NCBI GenBank assembly: GCA_038277395.1
Contig: CM076195.1
Location: forward strand, 52,702,551-52,766,550
Length of the DNA: 64,000 nucleotides
Reading direction: 5' to 3'
Origin: Dryocosmus kuriphilus
Lineage: Eukaryota; Arthropoda; Insecta; Hymenoptera; Cynipidae
Shown here piece by piece: positions 50,501 to 63,460 of this stretch (its first letter is position 1; every line of letters begins with the position of its first letter). A program made the position numbers and the translations under genes. The notes below the pieces were generated by a model. The model did no database searches. It saw nothing but the letters and a program-made list of their open reading frames with translations, and was not told the DNA's origin.

Positions 50501-53242
50501 TTCGAGGAAAACAACTTTGTTATACATTATTTTTTGTATCTTGCATACTTTGGCAGGAAATTTGAGAACCTTGATTTTTAATAACGTTTTATCGATTAAA
50601 ACAAGAACCGTGCATTTTATGAAAAAATGGTTAAAAACAAAATTTGTAGACATTTTTAAATGGAACAACCCTGTTCTCCACCATTTTTTGGTATCTTGAA
50701 TATTTTGGCGGGAAACCATTGTTTTTCTAATTTTCATAGCGTCTTCTTGATTAAACAAAAACCGTTCCTTTTTTTCAAAAAACGGTTAAGACAAAATTTG
50801 TAGACTTTTTTTGAGGCAAACGATTTTACTTTTTTACGTTTTTTTTGTGTCTCTCATAGTTTAGCCGGAAAATGGATTTTTTTGATTTTGTGAAACCGTT
50901 TTTGATGGATACAACCATAACCTTTGGTCAAAGACCGCTGGTTATCGAACTCGTCCTTTCTTTTTGGACCTTAAAGAAGTGTGCCAAAGCGCAATCCAAT
51001 CCGATTAGTCCTTCGAAAGTTATCGTGGGAAAAGGCGACAACGACGACAACGACGACAACGACGACAATGACAACGCCAACAGACAGAGAGACACAGTCG
51101 TAAAAACCATTTTTTTCGGATTCAGTAGGTCTCAAAACGTGTAGATTTCATGAAATCCGCGAAAGTCAAATTTTGCATAAATCTAATACTTTCTCTGATG
51201 AGAATGTAAAAATTTCATTTTTCAGCCAAACTGTGTAAAAAATGAAGAAGTTTACGTTCTAGATATAATTTCAGTGCTTGGCGAGCGCGATGAACGTGAT
51301 GAGAATGCGCCCTGCGTAGCGGGCAGATTTTTCAATAACTATCCAATCCGATTAGTCGCTGAAAAGTGGTTTTCTTTGTATTTATAACATATTTCACGAA
51401 TAACTCAAAAACGACGCGTCTCAACAAAAAAATGAATGAGAACGATTTTACAGATCATTTTGAGGCGAACAACTTTGTTTCACATTATTTTGTTGCATCT
51501 TGCATACTTTGGCGGGAAATTTGAGAACCTTGATTTTTAATAACGTTTTATCGATTAAAACAAAAACCGTGCATTTTATGAAAAAATGGTTAAAACAAAA
51601 TTTGTAGAACTTTTTAAATTGAATAACCTTGTTGTTCATAATTTTTTGGTATCTTGAATATTTTGGCGGGAAACCACAGTTTTTTTAATTTTCATAGCGT
51701 TTTCTTGATTAAACAAGAACCGTTCGTTTTTTTTCAAAAAACGGTTAAGACAAATTTGTAGACTTTTTTGAGGCGAACAATTTTTGCTTCCTGACGTTTT
51801 TTTTTATCTCTCATAGTTTAGCCCGAAAATGGTTTTTTTTTTGATTTTGTGAAAAACTGGTTTTGACGGATAAAACCATAACCGTTGGTCAAAAACCGCT
51901 AGTTAGCGCACTCGTTCCTTCCTTTTGGACCTTAAAGAAGTTTGCCAGAGCGTAATCCAATCTGATTAGTCCTTCGAAAGTTATCGTGGGAAAAGGCGAC
52001 AACGACGACAACGACCAACAGACGACAATGACAACGCCAACAGACAGAGAGACACAGTCGTAAAAAAAACCATTTTTTTCGGATTCAGTAGGTCTCAAAA
52101 CGTGGAGATTTCATCAAATCCGCGAAAGTCAAATTTTGCATAAATCTAAAACTTTCTCTGCTGAGAATGTAAAAATTGCATTTTTCAGCCAAACTGTGTC
52201 AAAAATGAAGAAATGTACGTTCTAGATATAATTTCATTGCTTGGCGAGCGCAAGAAGCGTGATGAGAATGCGCCTGCGTAGCGGGCAGATTTTTCAATAA
52301 CTATCCAATCCGATTAGTCGCTGAAAAGTGGTTTTCTTTGTATTTCATAAAATATTTCACGAATAACTCAAAAACTACGCGTCTGATCAAAAAAAATGAT
52401 GGAGAACAATTTTATAGAGCCTTTCGGGGGAAACAACTTTGTTAGACATTATTTTTGTATCTTGCATACTTTGGCGGGAAATTTGAGAACCTTGAGTTTT
52501 TTAATAACGTTTTATCGATTAAAACAAAAAACCGTGCATTTTATGAAAAAATGATTGAAACAAAATTTGTAGACATTTTTAAGTTGAACAACCTTGTTTT
52601 TCCACCATTTTTCGGTATCTTGAATATTTTTGGCGGGAAACCACAGTTCTTTAATTTTCATAGCGTTTTCTTGATTAAACAAAAATCGTTCCTTTTTTTC
52701 AAAAAACGGTTAAACCCAAATTTGTGGACTTTTTTGAGGCAAACAATTTTACTTTTTTGCTTTTTTTTGTATCTCTCATAGTTTAGCCGGAAAATTGATT
52801 TTTTGGTTTTGTGAAGACCGTTTTTGATGGATAAAACCATAACCGTTGGTCAAAAACCACTGGTTAACGAACTGCTCCTTTCTTTTTGGACCTTAAAGAA
52901 GTGTGCGAAAGCGTAATCCAATCTGATTAGTCCTTCGAAAGTTATCGTGGGAACAGGCGACAACGCCGACAACGACGACAACGACGACAACGACAACGCC
53001 AACAGACGGACAGACACGCTCGTAAAAAACCATTTTTTTCGGATTCAGGAGGTCTCAAAACGTGGAGATTTCATCAAATCCGCGAAAGTCTAATTTTGCA
53101 TAAATCTAATACTTTCTCTGGTGAGAATGTAAAAATTGCATTTTTCAGCCAAACTGTGTAAAAAAAATGAAGAAATTTACGTTCTAGATATAATTTCATT
53201 ACTTGGCGAGCGCGTGAAACGTGATGAGAATGCGCCTGCGTA
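47600..53242 (+). repeat. Right satellite block, diverged subfamily
   Basis: Six head-to-tail monomers with cores near 48233, 49173, 50104, 51037, 51997 and 52957. Shared marks are CATTGCTTGGCGAGCGCG, GCCTGCGTAGCGGG, AAAACAAGAACCGTGC in M2 and AATTTTCATAGCG in M3. Cores are short (about 17 bp) in the first three and longer and irregular in the last three, one of which is interrupted by GACCAACAGACGAC near 52.02 kb. Divergence between neighbours is higher than in the central array, as expected toward an array edge. Confidence 0.9.
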
Positions 53243-53420
53243 CATTGTTTGGCGAGAATTTTGAATATTTTGATTTTAATATCGTTTTATCGAATTAAAA
53301 CAAGACGTGCATTTTACCAAAAAAATGGTTAAAATAAAATTTGTAGATATTTTTTAATTGAAACTTTGTGTTTTTACCATTTTTTTTATCTTGTTTTTTT
53401 TTGGCGGGAAAAAATTTTTA
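53243..53420 (+). repeat. Truncated last forward monomer
   Basis: At about 53243 the GC-rich block (AATGCGCCTGCGTA) joins directly to the middle of M1 (TTTGGCGAGAATTTTGAATA), skipping about 190 bp. M2-like landmarks follow (TTTTATCGAATTAAAACAAG, AAATTTGTAGATATTTTTT, TTTGGCGGGAAAA). Homopolymer runs then take over. This is the right edge of the clean array. Confidence 0.75.
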
Positions 53421-53670
53421 ATTTTTACTTTTTTTTAAAAAAAAACCTTTTTTTTAAAAAAAAATTTTTTAAAAAAATTTTAATTTTTTCCAAAATTTTC
53501 CACTTTTTTTTTTTTCTTTTTTTTTTTCTTTTAAAACCGACCCGTTAGTCCCCATCCCCCTGGGTTCCTGTCCCAGTATGGCGTATTTTTGGACCGTCTT
53601 TATTCTGACGATGTATGTCCCCCCCGGTCCACCCCCCCCTCCCACTGTTAATCCCACCGATATTTAGCTT
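53421..53670. other. Homopolymer stretch and C-rich patch at the orientation switch
   Basis: From 53421 to about 53535 the sequence is almost only T and A runs. From about 53536 to 53670 it is C-rich, with several runs of six or more C. No gene or repeat family is recognised. It separates forward satellite from inverted satellite. Confidence 0.6.
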
Positions 53671-53679
53671 TCCGACTTT

Positions 53680-55320
53680 CTTATCTTGCCTAATCTACAC
53701 AAATCGGAAATAATGGAACAAATGCCCTCTATGGCCAAAACACCAACTCTATAAATCTCTAGTCGGTTGGATATGTTTTTGATAGGTAACCGAGTTTTCC
53801 GTTTATAAACCCATTGGTATATTACAGTCAATTAGAACGTAAACGGTAAACTGGGGTTATGTTATAATCCATGACCATACTGACGTTTTACTCTCTATTA
53901 AATCAAGAAATGTCTAAAATCAAAGGTCCGATCTTAGGAAAAGTTTGTAAAGGAGTGTATGCATTATCGATAAAAAACGTCATCAGGAAAGTAGTAATCT
54001 GAATTCTGTACTCTATGTCAAAAGAAAGAAGTCTAAGTAAAATCGTTAATCCCCAACCGGCATCTTGACCAATGCTAACGTTTTCTGGTTTAATAATAAT
54101 TAATCCTCAAAAAAATAAAACGGATTTTTTGTTATCCTTAATTCAAAAAACGGTTTTTTTAAAAAATTCTCTCAACTTAAAACCTAATGGTCCATTACTT
54201 CTACCATGACTAAGCTTCTGCAAGAGATACAAAAAAAATTCTCTACAAGATACAGTAAAATACATTGTTTATCAATAAAAAAAGGATCCCCTACCCAAAA
54301 TTTTGCTTATGCGCGCAATCCATTTTTTTTGATACAATGTCAAAAAGCACTAGTTTTTTTTATTGTATATGTTTTTAATTCAGATACAAACGTTTTATTT
54401 GGTATAAAAATTAAAAAAGTGTTGTTTCCATCAAATCTAATCCCGTCCACAAAATCTAATCACTAGGGAACAATAACGAAAAAACCCAATGTTAGATAAA
54501 TCTAGAATTGTTTCAATATTATACCTAAATATTAAGAAATTCTTCTACAAACATTATTTGCTCTCTAGTAAACAATTATTTTTCGATAGCACATACACGT
54601 TTTTCTTATGAGTTTGTTTTAATTCGAGAAATACTCTGTTGTTAAACATTATCTAACATAATGCACGAAATTTTTTTTTCCACTTTCCATCATCACTTTC
54701 GTTTTTTCTGGCTTCAGCCAAACTTATACATGAATTTTAGAAAAATTAAAACCAATATTGAACAATCTACTTAGCTCACCTTGAAAGAGCCTACAAATTT
54801 GCTTAACTTTTTTATCACTAGCAATCGATTATTTTTAACGTTTACTATGTAAGTGACACTACCGAGAATCTTTTTGAGTTATTCGTGAAAATATGTTGAT
54901 TCAATCACTAAAAGACGTTAAAACCAATTTCATTTCAGCAAATCTCTAAGCAAGATTATGCGAAAATATCTCTATTTAAGTTGCTAGCAGTTCAATAGCC
55001 TTCATCTCCTTTGGAAAAAAGGGGGGAGCTACCACTAATTTTATTACAAGGGAAGACTTTACTCTCATTCGTTTTTCCTTTGTTAAGAAGTATTCGAACA
55101 ATCAAACATAGCACTTTGTGCTAATTTCGTTAAAAAAAATATACTTTTAACTAATATTTTTAACTGATTTTTTCCTGGGAAAATTTCCGAGGGGGGATCG
55201 TTCATTTTAGTTCTGCCATGAATTTTGTTCGCGGCCAGTATCACTCAAAGGTTAAAATTTTTGAGGCACCTTTTCAAGCGTAAAAGCAATGTTTTTTTAC
55301 GCTTAAATTTGGTTCAAATG
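53680..55320 (-). repeat. Degenerate satellite in inverted orientation
   Basis: Reverse-complement satellite landmarks occur in the expected order. Near 53750 is CTAGTCGGTTGGATATG (for CTAATCGGATTGGATAG). Near 53838 is AATTAGAACGTAAACGG. Near 54050-54090 are GTTAATCCCCAACCGGC and TTGACCAATGCTAACG. At 54220 is GCAAGAGATACAAAAAAAA. At 54375-54430 are TTTTTAATTCAGATACAAAC and ATAAAAATTAAAAAAGTG. At 54870 is TTTTTGAGTTATTCGTGAAA. At 55220-55310 are CATGAATTTTGTTCGCGG, TAAAATTTTTGAGGC and CAATGTTTTTTTACG. Identity is clearly lower than between forward monomers and indels are frequent. The span is about 1.5 monomers. Confidence 0.65.
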
Positions 55321-56440
55321 CGGCGAAATGTTGTTTTTAGGTTTCAATAATTTTATTCCCCTGGAAAGTAAAGTAGGTATTTTCAAGTTTGAAGAAAGAA
55401 GACATTTTTTACAACGAAACGAAGCAACTGATTACCGACAGACCACAAACATTTCCTCGGTCCGAGATGCGAAAAGCGCGAGGTCAAATATATCGGAAAC
55501 CAAATAAGACCAACCATCATTTAAAGTTCACTGGGATATGGTTTTTATACTTTTTCCCCGATTGGTGTATGAAAGAAGCAAATTTGTTTCTTAATTGGTT
55601 TTAAAACATTGTCTAAAAATTTTTTTTGCCTACAAAAAATTCCCAAGAATTTTGTAATGTATAACTATATACTATAAATAATTTTCATTAGTTTCTAATT
55701 TTTTCATAATTTTAATTCTAGTTTTTATCTTATCTATCAAAATCAAAAATTATCGAGATTCCCTTCCGAGCTTTCATCAACAATCGTTGGGAGAATAAAT
55801 ACTCATTCTTTTTATATGGGGAGGGATTTTTTTGTAAAATTATTTTTTTTAAACAAAAAAATTCGCCTCAATCTCCAATCCTTTGCTAATGAAATTTTCC
55901 TCTCAATTTCTTTCTCTCGAAATTCCTATATCTAGTTTTTACTTGGTCCTTACCGAAAATAAACTTTTATTTTTTAGTTTTTGTTTTTTACAATTTTTCG
56001 ATTTTTTTGTTTTTACAAATATTAGGCTGTATTACGGGGATATTTGTTCAAAATTTTTTTGAAAATCGGAACGAATTAAAACAAATTTTTTCTCTTTGGA
56101 AGCGTTCAATATATTTTTCTTTTTTTTACCCCCATACGAGTTATTATTTTATTTTTTTGGCAAACCTTTATTTACAAAAATTCAATTTCAAATCCAACGA
56201 TCCTTCCTCTCTCCTAGGTTATCCTCAATTAATCTCCCTTACTCTTCCGGGCTTTCGGACAAACGTAAATTCTATGTCCCTCCCTCAGTTCTCTTCCCAA
56301 AAAGTCTCATTAATGCTCGATGCGTTTGGAAAATTGGGAGATCTCTTTATTAATTGGAAAATCTCGAAATTTTCATTAATATTCCTCCTCTCAAACCCAT
56401 CCTCTCATACTCCCACTTCTTCTATCTAAAGAGATCCTTT
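55321..56440. other. AT-rich sequence without recognisable features
   Basis: No satellite landmark is convincing here. The longest frame, 56007-56429 (+, 140 codons), is rich in Phe, Leu and Ser, shows no domain I recognise, and overlaps a second frame of similar composition. I treat it as chance. A short stretch of more even base composition (about 55390-55560) also gives nothing recognisable. Confidence 0.5.
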
Positions 56441-57000
56441 CTACAGGAAGATTTTTTTGTTTTAATTATAGGGGACCATTTTTTTTTTTTTTTTTTTTTA
56501 CAGGAGAGAGAAAACGGCGGACATTCTCGAATTTGATTGTTTATATTATTTTTTTTTTTTTTTATTGTTTTTCCGTGTTTTATATCCTTCATATTTTATT
56601 TTTAATTTTATTTTTTTTTTTATATTTTTTTTATATTTATTTTTTTTTTATATATTACACTTTTTTTATTTTTTTTTTTTTTGGTTAATTAGCTAATTTA
56701 TGTTTAATTTTAAAACTTTACAATTGAAAAAATCACCTTTCCAATAGGGGGATTAAACGTTTATTAATTTTTTTTATTAAAAGGTTTAAATTATTTTTAT
56801 ATTTTGTATAGTAGCTTTTACCCCATGGATTTCGCAATTTGGAAAAAATTGGGGATTTTTTTTTCAGGGGGATCGAGGATTTTTTGATGACTATTATAAA
56901 AAAACTTTTTTTTAATACTTTTTATTTAGGGCATTTTTGTTTTTTTTATTTTTTTTTTTGGAAGTTCTGTGTAATTTTAGGAGGTTTGATTACTAAAATA
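56440..57000. repeat. T-rich low-complexity stretch
   Basis: Long T runs are separated by short A or TA steps, for example around 56480-56500, 56550-56570 and 56660-56690. No coding or RNA feature is seen. Confidence 0.85.
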
Positions 57001-57239
57001 TAAACACAAAATAATATATAACCATATTTTACATATTAAATATTTAAATATGAAAAGGGGGCCACTTAATCATACAAACACAAAAAGTGAAGCATATTAA
57101 TAATCATTTAGGGGAAATTTTTTAGAAACAAAACTTATTAATTACTATTATAATTATCCCAACACATACAATTTTTACCAAATTCCCTTTTTTTTACTTA
57201 TTAAAACCTCATAATTAAAATACTAATATTATTTTATCG

Positions 57240-58900
57240 ATTAAAAATGGTATAATAATGGGTTAAATTTTTTTGGAAATACAATGAAACCCAACCAGGA
57301 AAAAAAAAATTTTAAAAACCAACAAAATCAAATACAAAATCCCAATTTCAAAAAAAAACATAAACCGTTCAAAAACGGTCACAAAAACTATTGGGCCAAC
57401 CGAGTGGTTTTAACGGTAAAAAAACTTTTCCCAATAAAACAAAGAAAAAAAAAAAAATCAAAAAACAATCTTTCTCGTTTTAAAAAAACCCCCCCAAAAC
57501 CGGGGATGGGGGACAACACAACAGTTTTTTTCTGCAACCACACCGCACCTAATCATCCTCCAAAACTCTCCAATCACTGAAACTAATTGAACTGCCCCAC
57601 AAAAACAGGCTAACTCCCCAATTTTACAACCCTACCACCTCAAATTCGTTTGGTTACAAATCCACCGACCCCACCCACCCAACTACAAAACCAACCCAAC
57701 CAAAAAGTAAATTAAAAAACGAAACAAAAAACGATATAAATTGAACGTACAGAAAACCCAAAAACACAAATTTTTTGGAGAAGAAAAAGAAAACCCCAAA
57801 CCCGTTCCCGTGTTAAAAAAAAATCCAAAACTTTTTTTTATTTTTTGGGGCCTCCCCCCCAGGGGTGGCGTAAAACCGGGAAAAAAAAAAAAACGGGCTC
57901 AACTTCTCCAATGAAAAAAATTTGGCCGTAAACACCGTTTCAAAGTATTCAAACCCCCAGGGTACAATTTTTTAAAAACTTTTTACATTTCAAAACAACA
58001 AAATAAAAAAACTTAAATATACTTAAAAAAAAAAAAACAATAACGAGGATGGAAAAAAAAAATAAAAAAAAAAAAAAAAAACCAAAACATTTTTCAGAAA
58101 AGAAAAACAAACTAATTTTTTAAACAAAAAAAAAAAAATATATTAAAAAAAAACAAAAAACTAAATTCAAAAAAAAAAAAAAACTTGTTACAACAAACAC
58201 ACAAAGATTTTTCAACAAAAACGGAAAAAAAACACAAAAAAAAAAAAAAAAAAGAGAATAAAAAAAAAAAGCCAACATAAAATGGATAAACAAAGAAAAC
58301 CCCCAAAACCAAACCCCATTGTTATCCCAATAACTTTAAAAGGGGTTTTGTGGTTGGAAAAACTAAAGCAAAAAATAACAAAAAAAAAACTTAAAATTTT
58401 TTTTTTTGAAGGAAAAAAAGAAAAAAAACAACCCGGTATTAATTCCGTAAAAATGGACCACCAAAGAAAAAATAACAAAAAATTTGGGAATCTTTTTTTT
58501 GTTGGTAAAAACAAACCACAAAACAAAACAAAACAAAAAAATGTTTTCTTTTCATAAAAATCAAAAAAAAAACAAAACAAATTTGGTTAAAGGGTCCCAT
58601 CTTTAAGGGGGAAAAGGTGGAAACCTACATTATCAGAAAAAACTGGGGAAATACACTAAAAAAACAACATAAAACAAAAAATTATTTTAAAAAACCCCAA
58701 AACAAAAAAATTTCTCGAAATGTTTTGGCCCGAAAAAAAAAACAAGGGAAGAAAAAAAGACTAAAAAAAGACCTTTTAAAAAACGGCAAACCACCAAAAT
58801 AATTACAAAAAAAAACACGAAAAAGGGGCACCAAACAAAAAAGGCTAAACAACGGGTCCTGAATTTAACAAAAAAAAAAAAAACAAAAAAACAGAGGGGT
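57240..58900. repeat. A-rich low-complexity stretch
   Basis: Here A runs dominate instead of T runs (for example 58028-58080 and 58120-58260), with patches of CCCC and GGGG. Frames on both strands are poly-Lys/Asn or poly-Phe and mean nothing. The shift from T-rich to A-rich over a few hundred bases is abrupt. Confidence 0.85.
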
Positions 58901-61900
58901 CCACCAATGGAACAGTTTAAAAGGTATACATATTGGGAAATAAAAAAAACCCCTTTTGAAGGACGGCAAAGGTTGGCCCATTTAAAATTTACTTGGACGG
59001 AGAAACATTTTTGGCGGACAAAGGTTTTATGGGAGTTCCATAACCGTTTTTATTTAAAAAGCCGTGATGAGAATACATTGGGGGGGGACGGGAGGTGACA
59101 GTGGGGAGGATTTTTTGTTGAAAAAAACCAAACCCCGATATTAGAATCATGAAAAAACAAAAAGCTTCAAATGAAAGTGAAAACCCCAAAAAAAATACAC
59201 TTTTTTGATTATTTTTTCAAAAGTGGCGTGGTTTTTTTTAACGAAAACTTCCGTCAAACCAATTTTCCATTTTAAAAACGGAAGAAGGTTAGCTTAGGAA
59301 AACCCTGAAAGACAAAAAATATTGCAAAAGCGGGAAATACCATACTTCCCTAAGATGACAAAAACCTTGTGTTTCCCCACCCCAAAATTCGAAGTTTGGA
59401 TTGAAATCGTAGGTTTTTAACAAAAAAAATATAATCTGTTACCCCAGGACTTAACGATTTTTAATTACGAACCCTTAGGTTTCTACCGCACCCCCCAACC
59501 CAAAGACCCATCTTATTAACCAGGCAAGAACCACGGTACCGTAAAAAAAAATATCATTTTTTTTCGGAACTGAAAAAAAACTGATCCATAGTTGAAACGT
59601 CGGAAAATTATTTTCCCAGTGAAAAACGTAATCCGCCGGGGAAATCCCCCCCCCCCAGTTTTTTTTATTTTTTCCCCCCAAAAACATAACAAAACAAGGC
59701 AACCGGGGAATGATTTCTTTATTGGGCGCGGTTGTGGATAAGTTTGAGGAAATAAACTGCATTAAACAGGAGAAAAAAAAAGGGTGAGGTTCAAAAGAAG
59801 GGAAGCTGCATGACGGTTTTTTTTCCCCCAGGAGGAATGCTTTCAGGGGGGTATGAAAAAATAAACCAAAAAATTTAAATAATAAAACTTTTTGAAAAAA
59901 GAGGCTTCTGGATTTTAAATACCTTTAATACCCCGAAACTGGAAATTGAGCAATTGGGAAAAAAAACTTGTTGGTTTTTTTTACGATTTGAAGTGGGGCC
60001 CGAAAGGTAAAAGCCCGCAAAAGTTTGGGGGGGAATTTTTCCCATACACTTGATATAATGGCATAAACAAGTTTTTTATTTGAACTGTAAACATCGTTAA
60101 AGGTTTCAAATTTCCTTTTGGAAATGGCGAAAAGGGAGGGGGAAAATCTTGATTTTGGGAGGGGACAAACTTTAAATGAAATGATTTGAAAAAAAGTTAT
60201 TTAAATGGGTTGTAATAATTGTGGGGAATTTAAAATAAAAATTGGGTTTCCCCACAGGGGAAAAATTTGGGTTTAAAAAAAAAGTTCCATTTGGGTAAAA
60301 AAATTAAAAATAATTTCTGCCTTTTTTGATGAAACAATTACCAAATGCACGTTTAAAATCCTCGCAAATGGCGAAAACTTTTAAAAAAGCGTGTTGAAAG
60401 TAAGAAATTTTTTTTTTTTTTTTTATATAAAACTAGGAAAAACTAAAAACAAAAAAAAAAAAAAAAAAAATTAATTTTCAATCCACGATTAACTCCAAAA
60501 AAACCTAAACCGTCTGGATCAATAAAATACATTGAAAAGCATTTGAGCAATTTGTGTTCTTTGGGTTAAGGGAACCACCTTTTTCTTTGGGCCCTGGAAA
60601 AAAAAGGGGCAATTGTAAATTTTTTTAAATAAACTTAATCATAACAGTTAACAAGTAAATTAAAAGTTGAAAGGATTCCCAAAGTTTTAGGAAAAATAAA
60701 ATTGGCTGAATAAATACCCCGGAGAAAATGGGTGGGGACAATTTACCACGAATTTTGTGAAAACTAACCGTTTTTTATCTCAAAACGGATTCGAAAAAAA
60801 ATCCCCAATTGTATAAAACATATGGCCAATTAATACGCATTGTGTAAAAAAAAAAAAAAAACTCCAAGGGGCTTTAACAGAATTTTTTTGTTGGATAAAA
60901 AAAGTTTAGGGAAAAAAATTACTTAAGGGAAAATTAATGAAAAAATTGTCCTGGTTTGCGAACCAGAAACCGTCAGAAAAAAGACGATAAAGTTGTTTGG
61001 GGCAAAATAAGCGAGGATGGCCAATTCCAATCCTGACATGAAATGCTTTGTTTAAAAAAATGGGTCTGTTTTCCATCAATTTACAAAGCAAGAAACCGAA
61101 TTCCTCGATAATTCAAGGACAAAACCTACGAAACTAGGACCTAAAAAGTTCTCTCGTTTTATACTGAAGGAAATTACCAATAAGACCATAACCCATTCTC
61201 CGGTTTAAACGTAAAAAAAAACAGGGTCTGCATTTTTTTTCATCCGATAATGATCCCCCCCGGTGGCCCAAAAAACTCGGGGGTCAGGTGGGGAAACGTC
61301 CCGTTCAGAATTTTTTTCGGGGTGCCGGTTAAAAAATAAAAAACTACGCGGGAAAACTTCCCCCCCAAACTTCTTTTTCTGGGGGTTGGGGCACTCCCGC
61401 CCACTTAAAAACTAATACCTTCTGTGGAGTTGGCAGTTAAGGAAAAATGGAAAAAAAACCCTTCGCCTGACGGTTTCCTAAATCCCAGGGGAAATAAAGG
61501 GGGAGGGGCCCCAGTTTTTTTGGCAAGACAAGACATGCCCCCCTAGGGTTAGTAAGGCAACCATTTTAAGCAAAGGGACTGGCCATTTTTTTTTTTGCGG
61601 CCATAGGCCTTTTTGGCCCCATCCGGGCTCTTTCATGAAATAGGCAAGAGGAAGAGGGAAACGCGGTTAATTTTCTATTTTAATGAGAAATGGTCGAACC
61701 CCGAAGTAGCGGGCCAAAAGCATTTTTTTACCCAAATAAAAATTTAAAATAACTTTATTGACCGGAATAATTGGGAAAAAGGTGGTATAATTCGGGGCCA
61801 AGTCTGAAAACAGACGGGGGGAAAAGAAGTGGTTTTGGACAGAAAATAATCCCGCACGTTCTAATGAACAGTAAAAACCCCCTCTTAGGGTCCTGGAAAA

Positions 61901-62600
61901 AAAATGGGAGAAAACATGGTTGTTATTTTCCCGACGTGGGGTTGCCGGACTTTCCCATTGAAGTGGAATCCGGGTTGAAGGTTGATTCCTGTGGGAAAGG
62001 TCCGTGAAATAATTTCCCTGCTTGTTTTTTGACTATATCTTTGGGAACGTGTTGAAATCCGAAAAAATAACAATCTTTTTTATGGCCGAAAAGAAAAGTT
62101 GAAACAAGAATTTTTATTGGCACAAATTGAACTTAATTGGGGTACGAATTAGGGTCGAACATAATTTAAGCCCCGAAATTGCTAACGTGAAAAGTCCAGC
62201 TCAAAAGAAAAATGGGGCCTTCGCCTCTGAAATCGCGTTCTGAATTTACAAACCCAGGAAAATGAAGTTCAGTGGATGATCAACACAAGTAATGTTCTTT
62301 TTAAGGTGAGTAAGGGGTTTAGGGTATTGGGAATGAAAAGATTATATTCGGAAAATTTTTTTAAACTGGTATTTCACAATGAAAACAGATAAATTTGTAA
62401 TCTCACATTCCCAAAAAATTCCCAGACTAAGCCACCCGAAAAAAGCTTTAAAGGAAATCGGAATCCAAGGTGGAATTTTTGTCGGGCAAAAAAACCGTTT
62501 AAATGCCTGATTTTTTTTTTTTCCTATTTTGTCTTTGGATCGGAGGAAAGCAAGGAAAACAACTAATAACCGTTTTTGGGTAAATTTGCTCCAAAATTAA
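58900..62600. other. Homopolymer-rich sequence with scattered satellite-like fragments
   Basis: No gene is recognised. Short strings recall the forward satellite: GCCGTGATGAGAATAC near 59062, ATTTTGTGAAAACTAACCG near 60752, AATAAGACCATAACCC near 61180, GTTGAAACAAGAATTTTTAT near 62098 and TTCTTTTTAAGGTGAG near 62295. Taken singly they are weak. Together they suggest that part of this region is badly altered satellite. Runs of seven or more identical bases of all four kinds are common, including G and C runs. Confidence 0.4.
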
Positions 62601-63460
62601 ATCCCGGAACCGGGTTTAAACGAACCTCGTACGGTGGGAATTGGCCTTTCTTTTTTCACCTGGATTAAACGCGCCAGCCAATCTTAGATCGAAAGGGCCT
62701 TTTTTGCCAAAGCCGCAATCCAGAATTTTTTTAATCTTTAAGGAAAAACAATTTTCCAACAAGTTTATTATCGGTTGGGGGTTAAAACAGACTAAAACCA
62801 ACCGAAACTAAAAAACGACTTCAAAAACGAAGCAACTTTAAAACCAACCCCCCTAACGACCCCGACAGACCCAAAACAGACCCACCCGTCGTTAAAAATT
62901 TCAATTTATTTTTTTTTCGGACTCCAGGGGGTCCCAACGAAAAACGGTTCCCCCCCCGAGATTTTCATTGAAAAATATCCCGCGAAAAAGTTAAGTTCTT
63001 CCCCCCCCACATAAAAAACCCAAAAAATAACCCTTTTCTTACATAGACCAGGCAATGGAACCCTTAAAAAAGATTTTTTTCCGAAATAAAGGGGTTTCAA
63101 ATGAAAAAACGTACGCGAATTGCCCATTTTTATTCCCAATGAATTCCGCCCGAAACACTCATGTAAAAAAAAAAACATTATAAAAAATTCCCTTTTTTTT
63201 TCTGGAATATTTATTTTTATTATTTTTTTAATCCCGATTTGAAAATGTTAAAAAGCATGAATCTTGTAAAAAACGTGGGATTTGCAAGAATATTCCCCCG
63301 CCAAACCGAGTTGTAAAAAAAACAATGAAGAAAACTTTTTAAGTTTTTAGATATAAATTCAATTGATTGGCCGGGAGGCGAGAACAAGGTAATATTGAGA
63401 ATGGCCCAAAACCTGAAGGTAATGGGGGCCATATTTTTTCCAATTAACTTTTTTGTAATA
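62600..63460 (+). repeat. One corrupted forward satellite monomer
   Basis: Landmarks come in the forward order: TTTGCCAAAGCCGCAATCCA near 62703; AACGACCCCGACAGACCC near 62856, for the core and CAGACAG run; TTTTTTTTCGGACTCCAGG near 62911; GAGATTTTCATTGAAA and CCCGCGAAAAAG near 62959-62989; AAAATGTTAAAAAGCATGAA near 63241; GCCAAACCGAGTTGTAA near 63300; AATGAAGAAAAC and TTTTTAGATATAAATTCAA near 63325-63362; and GGCGAGAACAAGG near 63377. The distance from CGCGAAA to AATGAAGAAA is about 340 bp instead of about 125. So there are insertions as well as substitutions and lengthened homopolymers. Confidence 0.65.

Noticed and set aside
1..53242. CRISPR-like array
   Set aside because: The array is made of contiguous monomers of nearly a kilobase. 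There are no short repeats with unique spacers and no cas genes.
56007..56429. 140-codon frame as a membrane protein
   Set aside because: Its hydrophobic Phe/Leu content follows from T-rich sequence of doubtful quality. An overlapping frame looks the same and no motif is recognisable.
58112..58580. Phe-rich minus-strand frames as transmembrane proteins
   Set aside because: They are the complement of A runs in a low-complexity stretch.
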